64,000 nt of DNA. Source: an uncultured Ruminiclostridium sp. (GTDB taxonomy: Bacteria > Bacillota > Clostridia > Oscillospirales > Ruminococcaceae). Below the pieces are notes generated by a model. That model ran no database searches, had not been told where the DNA came from, and saw only the letters and a list, made by a program, of their open reading frames with translations. Made by a program: the position numbers and the translations under genes. Below, piece after piece: positions 52,572-62,472 of the stretch. The stretch spans positions 1 to 64,000 of the forward strand of contig CAKSFR010000012.1 in NCBI GenBank assembly GCA_934454635.1, read 5' to 3'. Position 1 is the first letter of the stretch. The number at the start of each line of letters is the position of its first letter.

Positions 52572-53792
52572 TTAAACTCTCAGAATTTCTTCCTTGATTT
52601 TAAAGTGAACAGGAAGTCCGTTGCGTTTTTCGGTAATAATGTCCCCCTGAATAAGCGGCAGAAAATATTTGTATGCGTTTTCGTTTACATTTGCTCCGTC
52701 GGAGCTTATCCACTCCTTAGGAAACATTTTTTCCTTATTTGCCACATCTTCCGCAGGAACGGCAATAATATCAATCACATACGGCTGATCGCTTATTCTT
52801 CTGAACGCCATCATCTTTCCCGTTTCACCGCGAAGCGCCGCAGATACCCCAGCCGCGCCTATTCTTACAGATTCGTCAATGTCTGTCCGCGAACGGATAT
52901 GTGATGAGCAGCGCTGCATAACGTTAAGCTCGATTGAGCGCGCCTTGCAGTGAAAATTTTCACGGACAAGATTTTCAAGCTGCTTTCCGATACCCGAAAG
53001 GTATTTGTGTCCAAAATTATCTGTCACTCCCGAACGGTATTCGTCACCCGAAAGTTCAAGTCCCTCGGAAACCGCTACAATGACCGCCTTATGCTTCGCC
53101 TGTTCACGCTTTACGTCGGCAAGAAATTTCTCGGCTGTAAATTCGCCCTCGGGAAGATAAATAAGATGCGGAGCGACCTCACCGTTCGCGCGGAGAACGC
53201 AGGTCGAAGCTGTAAGCCAGCCCGCATGACGACCCATAATTTCAATTATAGTAACAGACTCGATGCTGTAAACCGAGCTGTCGCGGATTATTTCCTGAAC
53301 GGTTGTAGCGGTGTACTTTGCCGCAGAACCGAAGCCCGGAGTATGATCGGTGCAGCAAAGGTCGTTATCGATAGTTTTCGGAATGCCGATTATCTTTATA
53401 TTTTCTCCGTGCTTTTCCGCATAGCGCGAAAGCTTGTCCACTGTATCCATAGAGTCGTTTCCGCCGATATAGAAAAAAGCCTCGATACAGTGCTTGTGAA
53501 AACACTTTATTATCCTTTCATAGACCTCGCTGTCGTCGGATTCCTCAGGCAGCTTATAGCGGCACGAACCGAGAACCGTGGACGGCGTCTGCTTCAGCAG
53601 CTCCATATCCTCGTTCGAGGTTATCATTGTTTTAAGGTTTATGAGATTGTCACGGATAACGCCCTCAATGCCGTTTATTGAGCCGAACACAGCGTCAATC
53701 TCCGTTGTTTCAAGCGCCTGAGAAAAAACGCCCACAAGCGACGCGTTTATCGCGCAGGTAGGTCCGCCGGATTGTGCAACTGCAATATTCAT
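52572..53792 (-). CDS. pfp: Pyrophosphate-dependent 6-phosphofructokinase
   Basis: 406 residues from ATG 53792 (GAAAGGGA upstream). Reversibly phosphorylates fructose 6-phosphate with PPi. GGNDS (110-114) has Asp where ATP enzymes have Gly, and PKTIDND (138-144) has the Lys that marks PPi use; MGRHAGW is the substrate loop. Common in anaerobic Clostridia in place of or beside ATP-PFK. Confidence 0.94.
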   Translation of the reverse strand: MNIAVAQSGGPTCAINASLVGVFSQALETTEIDAVFGSINGIEGVIRDNLINLKTMITSNEDMELLKQTPSTVLGSCRYKLPEESDDSEVYERIIKCFHKHCIEAFFYIGGNDSMDTVDKLSRYAEKHGENIKIIGIPKTIDNDLCCTDHTPGFGSAAKYTATTVQEIIRDSSVYSIESVTIIEIMGRHAGWLTASTCVLRANGEVAPHLIYLPEGEFTAEKFLADVKREQAKHKAVIVAVSEGLELSGDEYRSGVTDNFGHKYLSGIGKQLENLVRENFHCKARSIELNVMQRCSSHIRSRTDIDESVRIGAAGVSAALRGETGKMMAFRRISDQPYVIDIIAVPAEDVANKEKMFPKEWISSDGANVNENAYKYFLPLIQGDIITEKRNGLPVHFKIKEEILRV

Positions 53793-53968
53793 AGAAATAA
53801 ATCCCTTTCGTAACACTTTTATGTAACTTGTTACATTCTAACACATTTTTTTCGGAAAAGCCATTGATTTCAGCAAATTTCCTTGAAATAACCAAACAAA
53901 TTTATTTCTAATCGTTTCCATTCCACAATTCTCACAATATGAAGAAATAAGCTAATAAATTAAATCGC

Positions 53969-54715
53969 TTAAATTACTATGGATTTATAATAGTCAAGGC
54001 TCCTGAAGCTGCGTTCAAGCTGCCCCAGCAAATATTTTTCGCAGATTTCCGAAAGCTTAGCCAATTGTACAGGCGGAAGCGAAAAGCGATATATCTTTTC
54101 AAGCGGCGAATATATGATAAAACGCATTGCGTATAACACCGACGGCGCAAGCAGTTCAAAATCGCCGTTTTTCCCTTTTATGCAATTGTCACAGATTATT
54201 GTACTGTCCGAAAAATCAAGATACATTTCGTCGCTTTCATAACAAACGCATTCACGGCACGCCCGCAAATCGGGCGCAAAACCAAGCATTGCGGCAAGGC
54301 GCAGTTCAAACACCGCTTTTATCTGCGAAAGCGGCAATCTGCGCTTTTCAATTTCATAAAGCGAGATAGACAGAAAACGAATAAAGCCTTTCGACTCCTG
54401 TTCGGCAGTCGCGGTATCCTTGAGAACTTCCGCAAAATAAGCGGCAAGCGAAAGCGCTTCCAAATCCGACGAAATGCCGTAAAAGCTGTACTTCGGCTCG
54501 GCGCTGTTAAGCGTGTACTTCACTCCTGTTTTCGCAAAACAGAAGCGCGAATAAGAAAAAAGTCCGCACGCTCCCGCGTTTTTACTGGTCAGCTTGCGTA
54601 TTCCGTGCGCGGTCGCTTCAATAACGCCGTATTCGTCCGTGAGAACATCAATAAAACAGTTATTTTCACCTATCGTCCGCCTTGCGATAACGATTCCGTC
54701 AACCGTAACCAGCAT
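53969..54715 (-). CDS. recO: DNA repair protein RecO
   Basis: 248 residues from ATG 54715, which overlaps the era stop (TAATG). OB-fold N-terminus (TVDGIVIARRTIGENNCFIDVLTDEYG in family form), helical domain and a four-Cys zinc module CRECVCY ... CDNC (about 170-205). Loads RecA with RecR on SSB-coated DNA. The era-recO order is common in Firmicutes. Confidence 0.93.
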   Translation of the reverse strand: MLVTVDGIVIARRTIGENNCFIDVLTDEYGVIEATAHGIRKLTSKNAGACGLFSYSRFCFAKTGVKYTLNSAEPKYSFYGISSDLEALSLAAYFAEVLKDTATAEQESKGFIRFLSISLYEIEKRRLPLSQIKAVFELRLAAMLGFAPDLRACRECVCYESDEMYLDFSDSTIICDNCIKGKNGDFELLAPSVLYAMRFIIYSPLEKIYRFSLPPVQLAKLSEICEKYLLGQLERSFRSLDYYKSIVI

Positions 54716-55617
54716 TATTCCGCACGCAGTCCAAAATCGGTTATCAGCGCGTCGCTGTTGCGCCAATCTTCCTTGACCTTGACCCAGATTTTCATGTTCA
54801 CTTTCTGCTCAAAATACTCTTCAAGCTCCTCGCGCGCTATCTGTCCGATTTTTTTGAGCATTGCGCCCTGCTTTCCGATAATCATTCCCTTGTGGGACTG
54901 CTTTTCGCAGATTATCACAACTCCGAGATCAACGATATCCTCGCCTTTGTTCGTCTTTGAAAACTCCATGCTTTCAATCTGAACCGCCGTTCCGTGTGGA
55001 ATTTCCTCGAACATATTGTTGAGTATCTTCTCGCGGACGATTTCGGCAAGCCATATCTTTTCGGGCTGATCTGTCGGAAGATCATCATCAAAAAAGTGCG
55101 GCGACTCAACCGCATAGCGTTCAACAATAGGCAGGATAAGCTCGGTGTTTATCTTATTTTTAACGCTTATCGGGATTATTTCGGCAAAATCATACATGGA
55201 CGAATACTGTTCAATTGTTTTCAGCAAATCCGATTTGTTTTTCACTAAATCGACCTTATTGAGCAGAAGTATAACGTCCTCTTTTTTTGCTTTAAAATCG
55301 TTTATAAGCCGCTCCTCAACCGCAGACGGCTTTTTCGTTGCGTCAACCATCAGTATTGACACTTCAACGTCCGCGATACTGTTGTCTATCGTCTTTATCA
55401 TCTGCTCCGACAGCTTTGTATGCGGCTTGTGCATACCGGGTGTATCTATGAACACAAACTGAGTTTCACCCTTTGTAAGCACACCGTTGATACGAGTACG
55501 CGTAGTCTGTGGCTTTTCGCTTACAATAGCGACTTTTTCGCCGACAAGCAGGTTTGTCAGAGATGATTTTCCCGCGTTCGGACGCCCCGTTATCGCTACA
55601 AATACAGATTTTGTCAT
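54715..55617 (-). CDS. era: GTPase Era
   Basis: 300 residues. G1 GRPNAGKS (11-18), G2/G3 DTPGMHKP, G4 NKVD, then a C-terminal KH domain (GKQGAMLKKIGQIAREELE) that binds the 3' end of 16S rRNA during 30S maturation. Overlaps dgkA and recO, so the phoH-ybeY-dgkA-era-recO run is one unit. Confidence 0.96.
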   Translation of the reverse strand: MTKSVFVAITGRPNAGKSSLTNLLVGEKVAIVSEKPQTTRTRINGVLTKGETQFVFIDTPGMHKPHTKLSEQMIKTIDNSIADVEVSILMVDATKKPSAVEERLINDFKAKKEDVILLLNKVDLVKNKSDLLKTIEQYSSMYDFAEIIPISVKNKINTELILPIVERYAVESPHFFDDDLPTDQPEKIWLAEIVREKILNNMFEEIPHGTAVQIESMEFSKTNKGEDIVDLGVVIICEKQSHKGMIIGKQGAMLKKIGQIAREELEEYFEQKVNMKIWVKVKEDWRNSDALITDFGLRAE

Positions 55618-56123
55618 TCTTTGTTCCTTTCATTTTTGCCGATTTTTTCAAGCGCATTTCCACCGCGCTTTTTTGTGCTGAATATGAACAAAAGCGAGAA
55701 CACTACCGAAACAATCAATATCGGCAGCGGCAGCCAATGCGATGTAAAAAAACGAAAAATCTCTCCGAAAACCGCCGTGTCCCAAAACAGCAGAACTCCT
55801 GTCACGACCGCTCCGACGGCGGTTACAAGCACCGCTCCCGCAGCAATATCCTTTCCTATCATTGCAAAGATATTGAACTTTGGCGAAACCTTGTCGATAA
55901 CAACTTCTATTGCCGTATTGAACAGCTCGGCGGCAATTACGCCCGCACAGGTCAGAGTAAGCAGAACATATTCGCTTCGGCTGAAATTGTAGAAAAAGGA
56001 AAAGGCAAAGACATACGCCGTCGCAACCAGATGTATTCTGAGATTACGTTCATGCCGCAGACAGAATGCAAATCCGCGCCCCGCAAAGTAAAAGCTTTTC
56101 CCGAGTTTTCGTATCTTGTTCAT
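55614..56123 (-). CDS. dgkA: Diacylglycerol/undecaprenol kinase family protein
   Basis: 169 residues. FAFCLRHERNLRIHL, ELFNTAIEVVIDKVSP and GKDIAAGAVL are the family signatures (catalytic Glu and metal ligands), with three to four TM segments plus an extra hydrophobic pair at the C-terminus. In Gram-positives the usual substrate is undecaprenol. Between ybeY and era as in Bacillus. Confidence 0.92.
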   Translation of the reverse strand: MNKIRKLGKSFYFAGRGFAFCLRHERNLRIHLVATAYVFAFSFFYNFSRSEYVLLTLTCAGVIAAELFNTAIEVVIDKVSPKFNIFAMIGKDIAAGAVLVTAVGAVVTGVLLFWDTAVFGEIFRFFTSHWLPLPILIVSVVFSLLFIFSTKKRGGNALEKIGKNERNKE

Positions 56124-56131
56124 ATTGCCGT

Positions 56132-56608
56132 TCAGCGTGTAAAGCCGAGTGTTTCGAGGATAAAATCCTGCTTCTCAAACATTTCCTTTTCCTCTTCCTC
56201 GCTGTTCACATGGTCGTATCCCAGCAGATGAAGCATTGAGTGAACGGTAAGAAAAGCAATTTCGCGCTCAAAACTGTGACCGTATTCTATCGCCTGTTCA
56301 ATCGCCTTTTCAACAGAAATAACAATATCGCCAAGCATACAGCTATCCGTTACGGGGTCAATATCAAACCCCTCGCCGTCCATAAGCGGAAACGAAAGCA
56401 CGTCCGTTTCACGGTCAATATTGCGGTAAAAGCGGTTCAACTCGCGTATTCCGAGATTATCGGTGTATGTCACGGAAACCTCGAAATTGTCGTGATAACC
56501 CTCAGCGTAAAGAGTTCCGAGGCAACAGCGTTTTACGATTGTTCTTGTTTTCTTCGAGATATGAACAAGCTTTTGCTTATTTGTTCCTAAAATTCTTATA
56601 CTTAACAT
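56132..56608 (-). CDS. ybeY: Endoribonuclease YbeY
   Basis: 158 residues from ATG 56608; the frame opens at 56620 within phoH. The H3 metal motif HSMLHLLGYDH near residue 120 with the preceding TDVLSFPL defines the family. Acts in 16S rRNA 3' maturation and ribosome quality control. Follows phoH directly. Confidence 0.95.
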   Translation of the reverse strand: MLSIRILGTNKQKLVHISKKTRTIVKRCCLGTLYAEGYHDNFEVSVTYTDNLGIRELNRFYRNIDRETDVLSFPLMDGEGFDIDPVTDSCMLGDIVISVEKAIEQAIEYGHSFEREIAFLTVHSMLHLLGYDHVNSEEEEKEMFEKQDFILETLGFTR

Positions 56609-56616
56609 TTTGCTTC

Positions 56617-57576
56617 TCACTTTCTGTTTTCGTTATATTTTTCGTACGCCTTTACAATATCCTGAACCAGCTTATGGCGCACAACATCCTTTTCGGAAAA
56701 GCGCACAATGCCGATATCGTCAACGTTTTTGAGTATCTTTATCGCTTCGACAAGCCCCGAACGCTTTGAATCGGGCAGGTCGATCTGCGTAACATCGCCC
56801 GTTATAACCATTCGGCTGTTGAAACCGAGCCGCGTCAGGAACATTTTCATCTGCTCCGGTGTAGTATTCTGCGCTTCGTCAAGAATAATAAAGCTGTCGT
56901 CGAGCGTTCGTCCGCGCATATAAGCAAGCGGCGCTACCTCGATTATGTTGCGTTCGAGATTGCGCTGATAGCTTTCCGCGCCCATCATATCGAAAAGTGC
57001 ATCGTAAAGCGGTCTGAGATAAGGGTCAACCTTGTTCTGAAGATCTCCCGGCAGAAAACCGAGCTTCTCGCCCGCTTCAACCGCGGGGCGCGTCAGAATG
57101 ATACGGTTGACTTCGTGGCTCTTGAATGCGCGCACCGCCTGCGCGACCGCAAGGTAAGTCTTTCCCGTTCCCGCAGGTCCTACGCCGAAAACGATAGTGT
57201 TATTGCGTATACAGTCGATATACCGCTTCTGCCCGAGGGTTTTCGCCTTTATCGGCTTGCCCGTGAAAGTAACGCAGATAGTATCGCCGCCGATTTCGGC
57301 AACCTGACTTTCCGCGCCCTCGTTGACAAGGTTTATCACATACCGCACGCTCTGATCGGTTATCGCTTCACCCTTGTCAATAAGCTCGACAAGACCGAGA
57401 ATAGCTTTTTTAGCGCATTCCGCGCGATCCTCCTGTCCCGTAATCTTTATCTTGCCGTCGCGGCTGAAAATCGAAACGCCGTATTCTTTTTGAAGTATAG
57501 TGATATTTGAATCAAAATCCCCGAAAACCGTGTGCAGCTTATCGAGGCTGTCAAGTTCAATTTCAAGTTCTGTCAT
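56617..57576 (-). CDS. phoH: PhoH-family ATPase
   Basis: 319 residues, with an N-terminal KH-like part and a RecA-fold domain: Walker A GPAGTGKTYLA (about 137-147), FIILDEAQNTTPEQMKMFLTR (Walker B) in family form. Often RNA-linked and next to ybeY. First gene of the five-gene unit; its RBS precedes a GAATGTGAATGAC region. Confidence 0.94.
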   Translation of the reverse strand: MTELEIELDSLDKLHTVFGDFDSNITILQKEYGVSIFSRDGKIKITGQEDRAECAKKAILGLVELIDKGEAITDQSVRYVINLVNEGAESQVAEIGGDTICVTFTGKPIKAKTLGQKRYIDCIRNNTIVFGVGPAGTGKTYLAVAQAVRAFKSHEVNRIILTRPAVEAGEKLGFLPGDLQNKVDPYLRPLYDALFDMMGAESYQRNLERNIIEVAPLAYMRGRTLDDSFIILDEAQNTTPEQMKMFLTRLGFNSRMVITGDVTQIDLPDSKRSGLVEAIKILKNVDDIGIVRFSEKDVVRHKLVQDIVKAYEKYNENRK

Positions 57577-57746
57577 TCACATTCTCCTTTGCGCTGCGGA
57601 GCCAATACGCTCCTTAATGCATACAAATTTATTATAGCATATTTTTCTTGTAAAATAAAGTGTTTTTTTAAAATTTGCGGAAAAAGTTTCACATAAAAAG
57701 CTCGCAGCAAAATCTTTTTAATACTTTAGCGCATTTCATCAAAGCT

Positions 57747-58430
57747 TCACCGACGGCATACTTCACATACCGTCAGCGTGTCACCATTGACGCGAAAATG
57801 CACGTCAAAATCCGCAAAAGCCATCATGTAGACCCGCTCGGGCGAATTTTGATACGCAGGGCGCGGATCCTGCGCAAGTATTTCAAGAAGTCCGCCGCGC
57901 AGCTCTTCCGGTATTTCGGAAAGAAGCTTGTCCGCAAACTCCACGTTCAAAGCTCCCTCAGTCTGCTGAAAAGCAAATCCTCCCGAAGCTTCGGGGTGAG
58001 AATCCGTGTACGAAAGATAAGGCTTAACGTCGAAAATCGGCGTTCCATCGAGCAAATCCGCCCCGCTTACAACCAGTACGGGAGCTTCTGCGCACTCATA
58101 ATCGACCTTTTCAAGCTTTACCGACGACAGACCGAGCGGGTTAGGACGGAACGGCGAACGCGTCGCAAAAACGCCCCTGCGCGTATTTCCGCCAAGGCGC
58201 GGCGGACGAACGGTCGGCGACCATTCCTCACGAATCGCTTGCGAAAACAGCCAGATGAGCCATAAATGCGAATAGCCCTCAATTCCTCGGAACGCTTCTT
58301 TTACGCGGTACTGCGGCTCAAAAACAACCTCCGATTTCAGACTTGTAAGTCCGCTCTGCCGCGGAATGCCGAACTTTTCCGGAAAAACGCTTCGTATATG
58401 CGCGATAGGTTTAAGCTGAATTTCGCTCAT
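57747..58430 (-). CDS. trmO: tRNA (t6A37) N6-methyltransferase TrmO
   Basis: 227 residues of the TsaA/TrmO beta-barrel family: PIAHIRSVFPEKFGIPRQ, RGIEGYSHLWLIW and TRSPFRPNPLGLSSVKL are the SAM-site and family segments. Methylates t6A37 of tRNA-Thr. The C-terminal DPRPAY segment also fits. Overlaps the GNAT gene by four bases. Confidence 0.93.
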   Translation of the reverse strand: MSEIQLKPIAHIRSVFPEKFGIPRQSGLTSLKSEVVFEPQYRVKEAFRGIEGYSHLWLIWLFSQAIREEWSPTVRPPRLGGNTRRGVFATRSPFRPNPLGLSSVKLEKVDYECAEAPVLVVSGADLLDGTPIFDVKPYLSYTDSHPEASGGFAFQQTEGALNVEFADKLLSEIPEELRGGLLEILAQDPRPAYQNSPERVYMMAFADFDVHFRVNGDTLTVCEVCRR

Positions 58431-58987
58431 TGCCGAGCCTCCTGCGTTACATTAAGCGGTTTTACGATCCTTTTTGCCAGCCGTCCAAGATAGTGTTCAT
58501 AAAACCTATAATAATGAACGAACGACATTTCGCAGCCGAACGAAAGTATTTCCATTTCTACTCCCGCCAAGTCCGTATAAAGCCCTGTTTCGGTCAGTCC
58601 GCAGCGCTTATAAAAACACTTTCTGCGTTGTTTTTGTTCGAGATTTCCCTGTTTTGATTCAACGCGCTCTATTTCGAGAAAAATTTTCTTTCCCGCATAT
58701 CGTTCACGCAGTTTTTCAAGCAGCTCCGAGCCTATCCCGCCGCCGCGCTTGTCGGGTTCGACCGCAAAATAATCCAAAAGAACATACTCGTCGTCAAACG
58801 CCGTTATCATCAATCCGCAAAATTCGTCCGATTCATTTACCGCGGCAAGTATTTCGGCTTTTCCCTCGCTTTTTTTGCGTATTATCATTGAAAAAGGCTT
58901 CTTTTCACTGTACGGGAAAGACCTTCTGTACAGCCTTCGTAAAGGCGCAAGCGTATTTTTGTCAGCCTCTTTAAGTATTATTTCCAT
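58427..58987 (-). CDS. GNAT-family N-acetyltransferase
   Basis: 186 residues from ATG 58987 behind AAAGGAG. Motif A LLDYFAVEPDKRGGGIGSELL (acetyl-CoA loop RGGGIGS). The tail after about residue 145 (FVHYYRFYEHYLGRL) is an extra helical segment. Lies between the flavoprotein and trmO genes with overlaps on both sides, so all three are co-expressed. Confidence 0.88.
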   Translation of the reverse strand: MEIILKEADKNTLAPLRRLYRRSFPYSEKKPFSMIIRKKSEGKAEILAAVNESDEFCGLMITAFDDEYVLLDYFAVEPDKRGGGIGSELLEKLRERYAGKKIFLEIERVESKQGNLEQKQRRKCFYKRCGLTETGLYTDLAGVEMEILSFGCEMSFVHYYRFYEHYLGRLAKRIVKPLNVTQEARQ

Positions 58988-60086
58988 TTGTTTTCTCCTT
59001 TTGTTCATTCAAGCTGAAATTGTGAACGTTTGGCGTTATTTTTATCGTACTGAGTCCGCTTTTCATTACTATTCTGCGCAAAAACGGATTATACATAAAT
59101 GGCGTTTTCATCACCTTCTGCATTATTTTTATGCGCATTGGAATAAGTCTGCGGGCATAACGGCGGTTGGCGTTTTCAAGTCCGGAATTAAGCGTTTCCG
59201 CAAGCTTTCGCGCGCTGTTCACCGCGAAGCTGATGCCCTCAAGCGAGCTTGGGCTTATCAGACCCGCCGCTTCGCCTATCAGGAACGCCCCGCCGCGACC
59301 CGAACAAATATCCAACGGCGACTTCGGACGAAGCACCTGACACGCCTCGGTTCTCAGCGGTTCGCCGAAACGTAACCCATAATCCGAAAGTCGCCGCTTC
59401 TGAAGCTCGAATTGTTCACGGCAATGTTCGATTGTGAACGCTCCACCATATATGAAATAGCTGTCCTTGGAAATCGTCCACGAGCAACAGTCGCTGGTTT
59501 TTGGGTCGAAAATGCAGCTGTAAAACGGGTTCGGATTTTTTTCGTGAAACCACTGCTGTATCGCCATGTAGCGGCGTATTTTCTTTTTCGGGTAAAGGAA
59601 CCGCCTAACGACAGAGCCTGCGCCGTCAGCCCCTACGATAAAACGGCACGAAAAAGCAGCTTCTTCGCCGTTATTTCCGCGGCAATACGCCAGAAATTTA
59701 TCTCCGTTTTTCTCGACTTTAAAACATTTTCCGACAAAACGTTCAACGCTCACGGGAATAAGACTTTCAAGCCATAAGTCAAATTTATGTCGGTCGAGAT
59801 TTACATAAAAACGCTGATAATGCCGCTCCATACGCTTCGGCAGATCTATCGTGCGCACCGAGAAAATCTGCGGGTCGACAAGCACTTCTTTCGGCAGCGT
59901 AAGGTCAAATTCGGCAAAAGCTTTCTGCGCGTCGGGAGAGAGAAGTCCGCCGCAGGTCTTGCGGAAGCTGTTTTCTTCATTTGTTTTTCCATCGATAAAA
60001 ATAACGCGCAGACTGCTGTCCAGAAGCCGCGCAAGCGTTGCCCCGGCGGGACCGCCGCCGATTATCGCAATATCAAAATCTGTCAT
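58971..60086 (-). CDS. FAD-dependent oxidoreductase, geranylgeranyl-reductase type
   Basis: 371 residues. FAD-binding GGGPAGA (10-16) with GADGAGS (about 152-158) and the third motif FLIGEAAGLISPSSLEGI in family form. Related to the GGR/UbiH flavoproteins that reduce isoprenoid or hydroxylate aromatic substrates; the substrate here is unknown. First gene of the flavoprotein-GNAT-trmO unit. Confidence 0.88.
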   Translation of the reverse strand: MTDFDIAIIGGGPAGATLARLLDSSLRVIFIDGKTNEENSFRKTCGGLLSPDAQKAFAEFDLTLPKEVLVDPQIFSVRTIDLPKRMERHYQRFYVNLDRHKFDLWLESLIPVSVERFVGKCFKVEKNGDKFLAYCRGNNGEEAAFSCRFIVGADGAGSVVRRFLYPKKKIRRYMAIQQWFHEKNPNPFYSCIFDPKTSDCCSWTISKDSYFIYGGAFTIEHCREQFELQKRRLSDYGLRFGEPLRTEACQVLRPKSPLDICSGRGGAFLIGEAAGLISPSSLEGISFAVNSARKLAETLNSGLENANRRYARRLIPMRIKIMQKVMKTPFMYNPFLRRIVMKSGLSTIKITPNVHNFSLNEQKEKTNGNNT

Positions 60087-60192
60087 AAAACAACCCCCGA
60101 ATCGAATCTAATGTAATAATAACACAAGTTAAGATTATTTTCAAGCTTTGCGGGCAAATCCCGCAAATAATGCAGTTTTTTTCGCAAAACTG

Positions 60193-60221
60193 TTGACAAA
60201 GCGCTTTGTATGTGCTACAAT
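60193..60221 (+). promoter_or_regulatory. Promoter of the lysine operon
   Basis: TTGACA at 60193-60198, 17-base spacer, TACAAT at 60216-60221, nine bases before the riboswitch aptamer. Confidence 0.85.
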
Positions 60222-60229
60222 AATGCACA

Positions 60230-60441
60230 GATAGAGGTGCGGAATCTATCAGTACCCTCGGCGATAACAGTTCAGCCTGTTGCCGCGCGGAAAGGAGCTT
60301 CCGCCGAAGCCTGCAATTGCTGTAACTTGCAGAGCTGGTTGTGCATTTAATAAGTGCACGACTGTCATCTTAAGATGGAGTGCTATCATCAATAAATGTT
60401 TTTATTTTGTTTGATGAAGCCGGCTGAGTGTCGGTTTTTTT
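60230..60441 (+). promoter_or_regulatory. Lysine riboswitch (L box) with terminator
   Basis: Aptamer 60230 to about 60390: GATAGAGGTGCGGA, ATCAGTA, GGAAAGGAGCTTCCGCCGAAG split by the third helix, GAGCTGGTTG, GACTGTCATC and GGAGTGCTATC are the conserved blocks; GATAG/CTATC closes helix P1. The expression platform ends with CCGGC/GTCGG and seven T (60420-60441). Lysine binding should favour termination before asd. Confidence 0.93.
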
Positions 60442-60468
60442 CATATAAAAAGAAAGGTAAGGAAAGAC

Positions 60469-61548
60469 ATGAAACAGTACAAGGTAGGCATTATAGGAGC
60501 AACAGGAATGGTGGGACAGCGCTTTGCAGTTCTTCTCGAAAATCACCCGTGGTTTAAAGTCACAGCGCTTGCGGCTTCTCCCCGCTCCGCAGGAAAAACA
60601 TATAAAGAAGCAGTCGGAAACAGATGGCTTATCGAAAAGCCCATGCCCGCCGAAATGGAAAATCTCGTAATTATGGACGCAACTGCGGACATCGAAAAAA
60701 TTTCTTCAATGGTTGACTTCGTTTTCTGCGCGGTTGACATGAAGAAGGACGAAATCAAAGCGCTTGAAGAGGCTTATGCAAAGCATGAATGCCCCGTTAT
60801 GTCCAACAATTCCGCAAACCGCTTTACTGACGACGTTCCGATGATCATTCCCGAAATCAACGACGCTCACATGGCTATCGTTGAAGCGCAGAAAAAGCGC
60901 CTCGGAACAAAGCGCGGCTTTATTTCCGTAAAGTCCAACTGCTCGATCCAGAGTTACGTTCCCGCGCTCTCTCCTCTCAGAAAGTTTGGTATCAAGAAGG
61001 TTCTCGCCTGCACATATCAGGCAATTTCCGGCGCAGGAAAGACGTTTGAAACATGGCCCGAAATGGTCGATAACCTTATCCCCTACATCGGCGGCGAGGA
61101 AGAAAAATCCGAGCAGGAGCCTTTAAAGGTATGGGGCAAGATAGAGGGCGACAAGATCGTTAAAACAGACTCCCCTTCTATCACGACGCAGTGCCTGCGA
61201 GTTCCCGTTTCAAACGGACATTTCGCAGCGGTATTCGTAAGCTTTGAAAATAAGCCCTCAAAGGAAGAAATCCTCAATATATGGAAAGAATTTAAGGGCG
61301 CGCCTCAGGAGCTTGAGCTTCCCTCTGCGCCGAAGCAGTTCCTTAATTATTTTGAAGAGGATAATTATCCGCAGGCTAAGCTGCACAGAAATCTCGAAAA
61401 CGGCATGGCGGTTTCTATCGGACGTTTAAGAGAAGATACACAGTATGACTACAAGTTTGTTTGCCTTTCGCATAATACGCTCAGAGGTGCAGCGGGCGGC
61501 GCTGTACTTATGGCTGAACTTTATGCGGCAAAGGGCTACTTTGACTGA
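60469..61548 (+). CDS. asd: Aspartate-semialdehyde dehydrogenase
   Basis: 359 residues, the longer archaeal/fungal-like class. GIIGATGMVGQRF NADP loop (8-20), catalytic Cys in KSNCSIQ (about residue 160), and active-site His within RVPVSNGHFAAVF. Reduces aspartyl phosphate to the semialdehyde, the branch point to lysine, threonine and methionine. First gene behind the lysine riboswitch. Confidence 0.96.
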   Translation: MKQYKVGIIGATGMVGQRFAVLLENHPWFKVTALAASPRSAGKTYKEAVGNRWLIEKPMPAEMENLVIMDATADIEKISSMVDFVFCAVDMKKDEIKALEEAYAKHECPVMSNNSANRFTDDVPMIIPEINDAHMAIVEAQKKRLGTKRGFISVKSNCSIQSYVPALSPLRKFGIKKVLACTYQAISGAGKTFETWPEMVDNLIPYIGGEEEKSEQEPLKVWGKIEGDKIVKTDSPSITTQCLRVPVSNGHFAAVFVSFENKPSKEEILNIWKEFKGAPQELELPSAPKQFLNYFEEDNYPQAKLHRNLENGMAVSIGRLREDTQYDYKFVCLSHNTLRGAAGGAVLMAELYAAKGYFD

Positions 61549-61567
61549 TTGAAAGGACTTTTGCTTG

Positions 61568-62449
61568 ATGAAAAAGACAATTTTTACAGGCTCGGCAGTT
61601 GCTATCATCACCCCAATGAATCCCGACGGAAGCATTAACTACGAACGCTTCGGCGAACTTATCGACGAGCAGATTGCAAATCACACCGACGCAATCGTAG
61701 TTGCGGGAACAACCGGCGAAGCCTCCACTATGACCGACGACGAACACGTCGAAGCGATACGCTTCACCGTAGAACGAGTAAACAAGCGCGTTCCCGTTAT
61801 TGCAGGCACGGGAAGCAACGATACGGGCTACGCGGTCGAGCTTTCAAAGTCCGCCGAAAGAGTCGGAGCGGACGCGCTTCTTCAGGTCACGCCTTATTAT
61901 AATAAGACGTCGCAGCGCGGTCTTGTCGCACATTTTACGGCTGTTGCAGACGCGGTAAATATTCCGATAATTCTGTATAACGTCCCCTCAAGAACAGGCG
62001 TAAAAATCTCGCTCGACACCTATATCCAGCTTGCAAAACACCCGAATATCGTTGCAACAAAGGAAGCGAGCGGCGACTTCTCGCTTATCGCTGAAATCGC
62101 GGCAAAAACAGATCTTGATATATATTCAGGAAACGACGATCAGGTTCTCCCGCTGCTTGCGCTCGGCGGAAAGGGAGTAATTTCCGTTTCGGCTCATGTT
62201 ATCCCGCAGCAAAAACACGATATGGTTAAGCTGTTTATGGAGGGCAAGACTGCCGAGGCGCTTGAAATTCAGAAAAAGTATCTCGATCTCGAAAATGCAA
62301 TGTTTATGGATGTAAATCCTATCCCCGTAAAGGAAGCAATGAACCTGCTCGGAAAAGATGTCGGCGAGTGCCGTCTGCCGCTTATCCGTATGGAGGAAGC
62401 GAAAATAGAAAAGCTCAGAAACGAGCTGAAAAAAGCAGGACTTTTATAA
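61568..62449 (+). CDS. dapA: 4-hydroxy-tetrahydrodipicolinate synthase
   Basis: 293 residues from ATG 61568 (AAAGGA upstream). GTTGEAST binds pyruvate, YYNKT and YNVPSRTG hold the catalytic Tyr and Arg, and TKEASGD holds the Schiff-base Lys (about 163). Condenses pyruvate with aspartate semialdehyde. Follows asd by 19 bases. Confidence 0.96.
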   Translation: MKKTIFTGSAVAIITPMNPDGSINYERFGELIDEQIANHTDAIVVAGTTGEASTMTDDEHVEAIRFTVERVNKRVPVIAGTGSNDTGYAVELSKSAERVGADALLQVTPYYNKTSQRGLVAHFTAVADAVNIPIILYNVPSRTGVKISLDTYIQLAKHPNIVATKEASGDFSLIAEIAAKTDLDIYSGNDDQVLPLLALGGKGVISVSAHVIPQQKHDMVKLFMEGKTAEALEIQKKYLDLENAMFMDVNPIPVKEAMNLLGKDVGECRLPLIRMEEAKIEKLRNELKKAGLL

Positions 62450-62472
62450 TTATGTAATCGAGGACGTTTAAA

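Noticed and set aside
52950..53681. Plus-strand ORF of 243 codons
   Set aside because: Antisense of the well-supported PPi-PFK gene, no RBS or recognised domain.
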